Shown: in pieces, positions 1 through 5,108 of the stretch
Layout of the letters: the number at the start of each line of letters is the position of its first letter
How positions within the stretch are numbered: the stretch's first letter is position 1
Source of the DNA: Candidatus Latescibacterota bacterium
GTDB lineage: Bacteria > Eisenbacteria > RBG-16-71-46 > SZUA-252
Assembly (NCBI GenBank): GCA_016207265.1
Contig: JACQPZ010000181.1
Span: 1-7,139, forward strand
Direction: 5' to 3'
Length of the DNA: 7,139 bases
Program-made: the position numbers and the translations under genes
The notes under the pieces: model-generated
What the model saw: only the letters and a program-made list of their open reading frames with translations
The model's database searches: none
Told to the model about the DNA's origin: nothing

Positions 1-112
1 ACGCGACCACACAACCGTGCTCCACGCGTACAACAAGATCGAGGGGTTGATCGCGACCGACCGCGAGATGCGCGCCGTCATCGAAGACCTCATGGCGAGC
101 GTCAGCACCTGA
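1..112 (+). CDS. dnaA: Chromosomal replication initiator DnaA, C-terminal end (partial)
   Basis: This is the 3' end of dnaA; the rest lies off the left edge. The first complete codon is at 2 and the TGA stop is at 110-112, giving 36 residues. They begin RDHTTVLHAYNKIE, the helix-turn-helix signature of DnaA domain IV, which recognises DnaA boxes in double-stranded DNA; the final helix ends in DLMASVST. DnaA is the AAA+ ATPase that assembles on oriC, opens it and starts loading of the helicase. Its position directly upstream of a non-coding gap and dnaN matches the classic bacterial origin layout. The identity is secure from the signature plus gene order. The ATPase domain cannot be assessed. 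I see no hairpin followed by a T-run after the stop, so no intrinsic terminator is annotated. Confidence 0.95.
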   Translation, partial: RDHTTVLHAYNKIEGLIATDREMRAVIEDLMASVST

Positions 113-148
113 GACCCGAATCGCTCCTGAATCCAAATGCGTAGAAGC

Positions 149-168
149 CGTGGATACGCGGTGCACAA
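149..168 (-). promoter_or_regulatory. Two adjacent DnaA-box-like sites on the minus strand
   Basis: On the minus strand, 149-157 reads GTATCCACG and 160-168 reads TTGTGCACC. Each matches TTATNCACA at 7 of 9, with only 2 bases between them. The first shares eight of nine bases with the plus-strand site at 312-320 (GTATCCACC), so the two could be inverted partners flanking the origin. DnaA domain IV binds such boxes. The degree of degeneracy means each alone could be chance. Confidence 0.35.
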
Positions 169-264
169 CCCCGTCACGTCCCAGCCGCACCGAAAAATCG
201 GGCACAACTCCCGACTTCTCCACGGCGGTCCACAATCACCGACTGCGACCAATTGTTTCACAAC
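159..264 (+). repeat. Four direct repeats around CACAA with 39/28/28-base spacing
   Basis: The pentamer CACAA begins at 164, 203, 231 and 259, all on the + strand, so the start-to-start distances are 39, 28 and 28. The wider sites read CGGTGCACAAC (159-169), TCGGGCACAAC (198-208), CGGTCCACAAT (226-236) and TGTTTCACAAC (254-264), giving a loose consensus YGGTNCACAAC. Its right half matches the DnaA-box core NCACA. A fifth, inverted copy is at 403-407 (TTGTG). I interpret this as a possible array of diverged, lineage-specific initiator boxes. Roughly one CACAA would be expected on this strand from base composition by my rough estimate, so the enrichment is moderate and the equal spacing could be coincidence. 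Confidence 0.4.
216..234 (+). promoter_or_regulatory. Pair of weak DnaA-box-like sites, plus strand
   Basis: TTCTCCACG at 216-224 matches TTATNCACA at 7 of 9. CGGTCCACA at 226-234 keeps only the right half (TCCACA) and scores 6 of 9. They lie in the same orientation 10 bases apart, about one helical turn, a spacing that would let two DnaA monomers sit on the same face. This is suggestive only. Confidence 0.3.
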
Positions 265-274
265 TACATGTATA
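251..274. other. AT-rich patch, candidate DNA unwinding element
   Basis: Only 6 of these 24 bases are G or C (about 75% A+T), the most AT-rich run I see in a window whose genes are about two-thirds G+C. It contains the better plus-strand DnaA-box-like site (254-262, TGTTTCACA, 8 of 9 to TTWTNCACA) and an 8-base palindrome TACATGTA at 265-272. An easily melted patch touching an initiator site is what an unwinding element looks like. The competing candidate for the melting site is the trio-like stretch at 331-345. Confidence 0.35.
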
Positions 275-311
275 CCAATGGGTTGCGTTACAAGCTCCTC
301 CCGGCGATAAC

Positions 312-345
312 GTATCCACCGCCCCTAGCACTACTGCTGCTATTC
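312..345 (+). promoter_or_regulatory. Candidate basal origin unwinding module: DnaA box, GC spacer, DnaA-trio-like repeats
   Basis: A DnaA-box-like site GTATCCACC (312-320; 7 of 9) is followed by a GC-rich spacer GCCCC (321-325), five bases (TAGCA), and then CTA CTG CTG CTA TTC at 331-345. On the opposite strand the last block reads 3'-GAT GAC GAC GAT AAG-5'. The known basal unwinding system of bacterial origins, described in Bacillus subtilis, has the order DnaA box(es), GC-rich cluster, then trinucleotides 3'-[G/A]A[T/A]-5' on which DnaA extends onto single-stranded DNA. Order and orientation agree here. Three of the five trios depart from consensus (two CTG, one TTC), and only one convincing box precedes them. 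The block is short enough to arise by chance. Confidence 0.4.
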
Positions 346-402
346 AAGGATCCCATCATCTGTAGGCCTCCCTGAATTCGAGCCCAAACCACCCCTTTCC
401 TA

Positions 403-432
403 TTGTGAAAAGAACCCTCCCAGACCTATACT
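403..432 (+). promoter_or_regulatory. Putative sigma70-type promoter for dnaN (operon start)
   Basis: TTGTGA at 403-408 (4 of 6 to TTGACA) and TATACT at 427-432 (5 of 6 to TATAAT) are separated by 18 bases. They would start transcription near 439-440, leaving a leader of about 60 bases before dnaN. It is the best -35/-10 pair I see ahead of the tightly packed dnaN-to-gyrA block. It is inferred only from hexamer matches; dnaN may also be read through from dnaA. Confidence 0.4.
404..412 (-). promoter_or_regulatory. DnaA-box-like site overlapping the dnaN -35
   Basis: The minus strand reads CTTTTCACA, which matches TTWTNCACA at 8 of 9 (7 of 9 against strict TTATNCACA). It covers five of the six bases of the putative -35 hexamer at 403-408. 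If DnaA binds here it would compete with RNA polymerase, so the site could couple initiator level to dnaN-operon expression. This is inference from overlap. Confidence 0.35.
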
Positions 433-483
433 TTGGATGGACCGGTAACCCTCTCCCGAACCATCTGCAAACCCTAATCTCAT

Positions 484-489
484 AAAGGA
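484..489 (+). promoter_or_regulatory. Ribosome binding site of dnaN
   Basis: AAAGGA lies 9 bases before the ATG at 499, a normal spacing. A second purine run, GGAG at 495-498, abuts the ATG and is too close to act. The site supports ATG 499 over the in-frame GTG at 517, whose only nearby AGGA is a single base upstream of it. Confidence 0.55.
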
Positions 490-498
490 TTAACGGAG

Positions 499-1665
499 AT
501 GATCACCGCCCAGGAAGTGGCCCTCAAATTCACGATCGCGCAGACCGAATTCCTGAACGCCTTGCAGATGGTCTCGAGCGCCGTTCCAAGCCGGACCACG
601 CTTCCGGTTCTGTCGAACATCTTGCTCGAAGCGGCGGGGGATTCCATCGAGCTGCGCGCGACGGATCTGGACCTCACGATCTCGACGCGCGCGAAGGCAA
701 GCGTGAAGGATATCGGCGCGCTCACCGTGCCCGCCAAGAAACTCTTCGAGCTCGTGCGCAAGCTCCCCAAAGAGGAGCTGAAGGTCGACGCGAAGGATCT
801 CACGATGAACGTTGGGAGCAAGAGCGGCCGATACAAGTTCCTCTGCATCCGGCCGGAGGAGTTTCCTGCGATCCCGACGGTGACGCCAGACGCCGAGCTC
901 GCGATCGAGCCCGCCGTCTTGGAGCGTCTCCTCCGTCGCACGATCTACTCGGTATCGACGGACGAGACACGGCCCGCGCTGAACGGATCACTCCTTCAGG
1001 TCAAGGAAGGAGAGCTTCGGATCGTCGCGACGGACGGGCACAGGCTCGCCCGCGCCGCGTGGAGGCCCAAAGCCGGGATCGAGACCTCTCCCAAGGGGGA
1101 CGTCATCGTGCCGCTTAAGGCGCTCAATCAGCTTCTGCGCCTGATCTCGGGCGCGGCCGGCCCGATCCGGATCGGCATCTCGAAGAACCACGCCCGCTTC
1201 GTGATCGGGGACACGACCTTGACCACGAAGCTCATCGAGGGACCGTTTCCCAATTACGAGCAGGTGCTTCCCAAGCAGAACAACAAGCAGCTCCGGATCA
1301 AGCGGGAGGATCTCGCTCAGGCGCTCGAGCGCGTTTCGGTCTTCTCCGACAGCCTCACGCGCCAGGTGAAGCTCTCCCTTCGCCCGAACAAGGTCACGCT
1401 CATCGTTCAAACGCCCGATCAGGGGGAGGCGACGGAGGAGCTGGAGGCTTCCTACGGCTCCGACGACCTGGACATCGGGTACAACGCGGCCTATTTGCTC
1501 GACATTCTGCGCACGGCGGATTGCGACGAGATCGAAATCAAGCTGAACACGCCGGTGACCGCGGGCCTTGTCGCGCCGGCGACGCCGGCGGACGGGAAGG
1601 GATCGTCCGCTTCGCAGGAAGAAAGCCTCCTCTGCCTCGTGATGCCCCTTCGACTGGCGAGCTGA
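499..1665 (+). CDS. dnaN: DNA polymerase III beta subunit (sliding clamp)
   Basis: The product is a 388-residue beta clamp, the ring-shaped dimer that encircles DNA and tethers polymerase III and many repair proteins. Three clamp domains fit roughly residues 9-130, 137-255 and 256-386. Family motifs are present: the LKFTI...EFLNAL N-terminus (from 9), RTTLPVLSNILLEA (32-45), EEFPAIP, TDETRPALNG and TDGHRLA (178-184) in domain 2, EGPFPNYEQVLP (around 250), and the C-terminal LVMPLRL (380-386). The last of these helps form the pocket that receives clamp-binding peptides. ATG 499 has a well-placed AAAGGA and is preferred, but it adds eight residues before the usual KFTI-type start. The C-terminal domain also carries a Pro/Gly/Ser-rich insert at about 360-376, just before the last strand, so the protein is about 20 residues longer than the 366-residue E. 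coli clamp. It is the first gene of a tight block, 10 bases ahead of recF. Identity is certain. Confidence 0.97.
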   Translation: MITAQEVALKFTIAQTEFLNALQMVSSAVPSRTTLPVLSNILLEAAGDSIELRATDLDLTISTRAKASVKDIGALTVPAKKLFELVRKLPKEELKVDAKDLTMNVGSKSGRYKFLCIRPEEFPAIPTVTPDAELAIEPAVLERLLRRTIYSVSTDETRPALNGSLLQVKEGELRIVATDGHRLARAAWRPKAGIETSPKGDVIVPLKALNQLLRLISGAAGPIRIGISKNHARFVIGDTTLTTKLIEGPFPNYEQVLPKQNNKQLRIKREDLAQALERVSVFSDSLTRQVKLSLRPNKVTLIVQTPDQGEATEELEASYGSDDLDIGYNAAYLLDILRTADCDEIEIKLNTPVTAGLVAPATPADGKGSSASQEESLLCLVMPLRLAS

Positions 1666-1675
1666 TCCAGGACGC

Positions 1676-2770
1676 GTGCGCCTCCGGTCCGTCGAGCTGC
1701 GGGATTTCCGGAACCACAGAGAGATCCGGCTTGATCCGGGGAGCGAATCCGCGCTCCTCCTCGGCGAGAACGGCGCGGGAAAGACCAACCTGATCGAAGC
1801 GATCGTGCTTCTCTCGATCGGGCGGTCGTTCCGCGGGGCGCGCGATTCGGCGCTCACCCGCCGCGGGGCAAAGGCCTTTGAGGTGCGCGGCCTCGTGGAG
1901 GATCGGATCGGCGCCATGACCGAGATCTCGGTCCGCGGGGGACCCGACGGCGCGAGGGAGTTCACGGTGGACGGAGAGGCGCTCCCGCGTCTGACGGAGC
2001 TTCTGGGTCGGTTTCACACCGTCCATTTCTCGGTCGAGGACGTGGCCTCGATGAACGGCGTCCCCGCGTCTCGGCGGCGTTTCCTCGACGCCGCGCTCTG
2101 CCAGCTCGAGCCCGCGTACATCGGATCGCTTCGCGAGTACGTGGCGGCGCTCAGGCAGCGGAATCGGATCCTCTTCCTGGAGCGGCGGGGCGTTCCGGCC
2201 GAGGAGGCGGAGTGGGCCGCGTGGGAAGCGATTCTCGCCCGCGACGGCGCGGAGATCGATCGCAGGCGTCGCGCCGTATGCGTGGAACTGGAAGCGGCGC
2301 TTCGTACGCTTTCCGATGAGGTGGACCCCGGGCTTCGGCCCGGGCTCGAGTACTGCGACGGCGCCGGGGCTGCCGGTGTCGACGAGAGGCGCGCACTTCT
2401 CGCGGAGGGACGCGCGCCGGATCGGCGGATGGGATGGACCATGTTGGGCCCGCACCGGGCACGGCTCCGCTGCACGATCGGAGGCGAGGAGCTTTCGGAC
2501 GGAGCATCCCGCGGATACGCGCGGCTTTACTCGATCCTCCTACGGCTCGCGCTCGCGCGGATCTTCGAGGAGCGACGGAGCGACCCGCCGGTCGTGCTGC
2601 TCGACGATCCGGAGTCGGAGCTGGATCCCCGCTGGATCGGGCGGCTCTTACGTCTGGTGCCGCGGTCGCACCAACTGATCGTGACCGCGTGCCGGGATCT
2701 CTCGGAAATGCCCAAGCGGTTCCGGCGCGTGGCGATTGGATCGCCGGCGCTCGAGGTGACCGCGGCATGA
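1676..2770 (+). CDS. recF: DNA replication and repair protein RecF
   Basis: The product is a 364-residue SMC/ABC-like ATPase that binds gapped DNA and helps RecO and RecR load RecA at stalled forks. In order I see the N-terminal strand and RDFRNH motif (9-14), Walker A GENGAGKTN (30-38), the RecF-typical RRRFLD (133-138) and RQRN (160-163), GPHR (258-261), the ABC signature region SRGY (278-281), and Walker B with D-loop VVLLDDPESELD (306-317). Length is close to the 357 residues of E. coli. The GTG start at 1676 puts MRLRSVELRDFRN exactly where RecF proteins begin; a short AGGA at 1669-1672 is only 3 bases away, so translation probably depends on coupling to dnaN, which stops at 1665. The usual Gln of the signature (S-x-G-Q) is Tyr281, a departure from most family members. 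The stop overlaps the dciA start by 4 bases. Confidence 0.95.
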   Translation: MRLRSVELRDFRNHREIRLDPGSESALLLGENGAGKTNLIEAIVLLSIGRSFRGARDSALTRRGAKAFEVRGLVEDRIGAMTEISVRGGPDGAREFTVDGEALPRLTELLGRFHTVHFSVEDVASMNGVPASRRRFLDAALCQLEPAYIGSLREYVAALRQRNRILFLERRGVPAEEAEWAAWEAILARDGAEIDRRRRAVCVELEAALRTLSDEVDPGLRPGLEYCDGAGAAGVDERRALLAEGRAPDRRMGWTMLGPHRARLRCTIGGEELSDGASRGYARLYSILLRLALARIFEERRSDPPVVLLDDPESELDPRWIGRLLRLVPRSHQLIVTACRDLSEMPKRFRRVAIGSPALEVTAA

Positions 2771-3165
2771 AGCGCGTCGCGAGACGGGCCGGGGGGCCGG
2801 GCACGCCAGGCGCACGGGGTGCGGCGGGTAAGACGGGGCGCGGACGCGATCCGGAGCTCGAATCCGTGGGATCGATCCTGGGGCCGGTGCTCCAGGGCCT
2901 CAGGCTCGAGGATCGGTTTGCGGCCGCCGAGGCGAGCGACCGGTGGGATGAGGTCGTAGGCCCCGCGATCCGCGCGCGGACGCGGTGCGTTGGAGTTCGG
3001 GACGCGGAGCTTCTGGTGGAAGTGCGCGGCGCCGTCTGGATGGGGCACCTCGCCCTCTTGCGTCAGGGAATACTGGACCAGATCAATGAACGACTCGCGG
3101 GAGAGAAGAAAATCCGCACCATTCGATTCGTGCCCATGCGAACCAAGGAGGAGTCACGCGCGTGA
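2767..3165 (+). CDS. dciA: DciA-type helicase-recruiting protein (DUF721)
   Basis: The product is a 132-residue protein of the DUF721 family. DciA interacts with the replicative helicase DnaB and assists its loading in the many bacteria that lack DnaC/DnaI-type loaders. The domain covers about residues 33-123: a helix with SILGPVLQGLRLEDRF, then RWDEVVGPAIRART (W60, G65) and ELLVEVRGAVWMGHLALLR (W91), ending NERLAGEKKIRTIRFV, which is the family pattern. Residues 1-27 are a Gly/Arg/Lys-rich tail with eight basic and no acidic residues, probably flexible and perhaps DNA-contacting. The ATG at 2767 shares ATGA with the recF stop. The frame stays open far upstream inside recF, but that extension has no recognisable domain and lies on recF coding sequence, so 2767 is chosen. 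The gene ends in a GTGA overlap with gyrB. Family assignment is strong; helicase recruitment is inferred from the family. Confidence 0.88.
   Translation: MKRVARRAGGPGTPGARGAAGKTGRGRDPELESVGSILGPVLQGLRLEDRFAAAEASDRWDEVVGPAIRARTRCVGVRDAELLVEVRGAVWMGHLALLRQGILDQINERLAGEKKIRTIRFVPMRTKEESRA
3145..3151 (+). promoter_or_regulatory. Strong Shine-Dalgarno for gyrB inside dciA
   Basis: AAGGAGG lies in the last codons of dciA, 10 bases before the GTG at 3162. It is the best ribosome site in the window and decides the gyrB start. The in-frame ATG at 3192 has no comparable purine run in front of it. Confidence 0.6.
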
Positions 3166-5105
3166 CGGGACCTCGTGACGAAGCGCCGACCATGACTCCG
3201 GCTCAAGAGGGACATTCCTACGACGCCAGGAACATCCAAGTACTAAAAGGCCTGGAGGGGGTGCGGAAGCGCCCCGCCAGGTACATCGGCTCGACCGGGC
3301 AGAGCGGGCTCCACCACCTCGTCTACGAGGTCGTGGACAACTCCGTGGACGAGGCGCTGGCCGGCTACTGCACCGAGGTGTCGGTGACGATCCACACGGA
3401 CGCGAGCGTCACGGTCGTGGACAACGGGCGCGGCATCCCCGTGGATCTCCACCCGACGCAGCATCGCCCGGCGGTCGAGGTCGTGATGACCACGCTCCAC
3501 GCGGGCGGCAAGTTCGACGAGAACTCCTACAAGGTCTCCGGCGGGCTCCACGGGGTGGGCGTCTCCGTGGTGAACGGGCTCTCCGAATGGCTCGAGGTCG
3601 AGGTCCGCCGCGGCGGGAAGCGGTATCACCAGCGCTACGAGCACGGTGACGTGAAGTCCGACCTCAAGGTGCTCGGGGAGACCGCGGAGACCGGCACGAC
3701 GGTCCACTGGATGCCGGACCGCACGATCTTCGAGACCGTGGAGTACGGCTTCGACACCCTGTCCCAGCGGCTTCGCGAGCTTGCGTTTCTCAACAAGGGG
3801 ATCCGGATCGCGTTCCTCGACGAGCGCACCGGCAAGAAGCACGACTTCCAGTACGAGGGCGGGATCGTCTCGTTCGTGAAGTACCTGAACGAGAACAAGA
3901 CGGTGCTCCACCCCTCGCCGATTTTCCACGCCCGCGAGCGCGACCGCATCTACGTCGAGTTCGCCGTCCAGTACAACGACGGCTACGTCGAGAACGTGTT
4001 TTCGTTCGTGAACAACATCAACACGATCGAAGGCGGTACCCACCTGATCGGATTCCGCGCCGCCCTCACGCGCTCGATCAACAACTACGCCGAACGCGAG
4101 GGGCTCCTCAAGGCGCTCAAGGACGTCACCCTGGGAGGCGAGGACGTGCGCGAGGGGCTCACCGGCGTCGTGAGCCTGAAGCTCCCCGATCCCCAGTTCG
4201 AGGGGCAGACCAAGGCGAAGCTCGGGAGCACGGAGGCGAAGGGGGTCGTCGAGTCGATCGTCGGCGAAGGGCTCCGCACGTATTTCGAGGAAAACCCGCA
4301 GGTCGCCCGGAAGATCGTGGAGAAATGCATCGCCACGGCCCGGGCGCGGGAGGCGGCGCGCAAGGCGCGCGACCTCGCGCGGCGGAAGAGCGTGCTCGAC
4401 TCGGCGTCCCTTCCTGGAAAGCTCGCCGATTGCCAGCTCACGGACCCCGCCCTGTGCGAGGTCTATCTCGTCGAGGGGGACTCGGCCGGCGGCTCCGCCA
4501 AGATGGGCCGCGACCGCAAGTATCAGGCGATCCTCCCGCTCAAGGGGAAGATCCTGAACGTCGAGAAGGCCTCGCTCGACAAGATGCTCTCGAATGAGGA
4601 GATCCGGACGATCATCACGGCGCTCGGGACGGGGATCGACGACGAGTTCGACGCCGACAAGGCCCGCTATCACAAGATCATCATCATGACCGACGCGGAC
4701 GTGGACGGCGCCCACATCCGGACCCTGCTCCTCACGTTTTTCTTCCGGCACATGAGGCCTCTGATCGAGCGCGGCTACGTCTACATCGCGATGCCACCGC
4801 TCTACCGGGTGCAGAAGGGGAAGGCCGTCCGCTACGCCTACGACGACGCCGAGCGGGACAAGGCGTTCGAAGAGTTGGGGAAGAAGGGAATCACGCTCCA
4901 GCGCTACAAAGGCCTCGGAGAGATGAATCCCGACCAGCTCTGGCACACCACCATGGATCCCGAGCACCGCTCGGTGCTCCGGGTCACGCTGGACGACGTC
5001 GTCGAGGCGGACCGGATGTTCACGATCCTCATGGGAGATCAGGTCGAGCCGAGGCGGAAGTTCATCGAGGAGTACGCGGACAGCGTGCGCAATCTGGATG
5101 TCTAG
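3162..5105 (+). CDS. gyrB: DNA gyrase subunit B
   Basis: The product is a 647-residue ATPase subunit of DNA gyrase, which with GyrA introduces negative supercoils ahead of the fork. The length fits the compact type without the insertion of the 804-residue E. coli protein. The GHKL ATPase domain shows the Bergerat-fold motifs: EVVDNSVDEA (E56, N60), VDNGRGIP (D87-G91) and GGLHGVGVSVVN (from 127); EGGTHLIGF lies in the transducer part. The TOPRIM domain has EGDSAGGSAK (E438, D440) and DADVDGAH (D511, D513, D515), which hold the catalytic magnesium, and the tail has QRYKGLGEMN (from 580). An unusual RPARYIG (37-43) replaces the near-universal RPGMYIG or RPAMYIG. The start is GTG 3162, supported by AAGGAGG, overlapping the dciA stop; ATG 3192 is the alternative and would remove ten residues outside the conserved core. 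gyrA follows after 3 bases, which argues for gyrase rather than ParE. Confidence 0.96.
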   Translation: MTGPRDEAPTMTPAQEGHSYDARNIQVLKGLEGVRKRPARYIGSTGQSGLHHLVYEVVDNSVDEALAGYCTEVSVTIHTDASVTVVDNGRGIPVDLHPTQHRPAVEVVMTTLHAGGKFDENSYKVSGGLHGVGVSVVNGLSEWLEVEVRRGGKRYHQRYEHGDVKSDLKVLGETAETGTTVHWMPDRTIFETVEYGFDTLSQRLRELAFLNKGIRIAFLDERTGKKHDFQYEGGIVSFVKYLNENKTVLHPSPIFHARERDRIYVEFAVQYNDGYVENVFSFVNNINTIEGGTHLIGFRAALTRSINNYAEREGLLKALKDVTLGGEDVREGLTGVVSLKLPDPQFEGQTKAKLGSTEAKGVVESIVGEGLRTYFEENPQVARKIVEKCIATARAREAARKARDLARRKSVLDSASLPGKLADCQLTDPALCEVYLVEGDSAGGSAKMGRDRKYQAILPLKGKILNVEKASLDKMLSNEEIRTIITALGTGIDDEFDADKARYHKIIIMTDADVDGAHIRTLLLTFFFRHMRPLIERGYVYIAMPPLYRVQKGKAVRYAYDDAERDKAFEELGKKGITLQRYKGLGEMNPDQLWHTTMDPEHRSVLRVTLDDVVEADRMFTILMGDQVEPRRKFIEEYADSVRNLDV

Positions 5106-5108
5106 CCG

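Larger units (their letters stand above)
113..498. other. oriC: Candidate replication origin (oriC), dnaA-dnaN intergenic region
   Basis: This 386-base gap is the only long non-coding stretch in the window and sits between dnaA and dnaN, the commonest place for bacterial oriC. By hand count it holds 133 C and 72 G on the + strand, about 53% G+C and clearly lower than the flanking genes, with a strong C excess. It contains several DnaA-box-like 9-mers, none perfect against TTATCCACA. Two match TTWTNCACA at 8 of 9 (254-262 on +, 404-412 on -), and others match at 7 of 9 (149-157 and 160-168 on -, 216-224 and 312-320 on +). It also has a 24-base patch at 251-274 with only 6 G/C, and a trio-like stretch at 331-345. 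The right end holds the dnaN promoter and ribosome site. Gene context makes origin function likely, but the weak boxes mean it is not proved; a second non-coding gap next to dnaA, outside the window, could be the main origin. Confidence 0.72.

Noticed and set aside
148..161. Possible hairpin after dnaA (CCG...CGG)
   Set aside because: Only three pairs form around an 8-base loop and no T-run follows, so it is not a terminator.
150..365. 71-codon plus-strand frame in the dnaA-dnaN gap
   Set aside because: It has Thr/Ser/Pro-rich low-information sequence, no ribosome site worth naming, and it covers the candidate origin sites; it is better explained as chance.
348..379. Six-base palindromes GGATCC (348-353) and GAATTC (374-379) in the gap
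   Set aside because: Short palindromes of this size occur by chance and show no further symmetry to suggest an operator.
1538..2455. 305-codon minus-strand frame across the dnaN end and recF
   Set aside because: It spans two solid genes on the other strand and shows no family motif.
2434..2766. Upstream extension of the dciA frame inside recF
   Set aside because: It overlaps the most conserved part of recF (GPHR, signature, Walker B) and encodes Arg/Ala/Gly-rich filler. The ATGA overlap at 2767 gives a normal DUF721 length.
3192..3194. ATG as the gyrB start
   Set aside because: It has no ribosome site in front, whereas GTG 3162 has AAGGAGG and overlaps the dciA stop as the neighbouring junction does. 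It remains a possible alternative.
3243..4967. 574-codon open frame on the minus strand, antisense to gyrB
   Set aside because: It lies wholly inside gyrB, whose domains and catalytic motifs are all present. Long antisense open frames are expected in GC-rich genes, and the translation shows no recognisable domain, just Leu/Val/Asp/Arg-rich shadow sequence.
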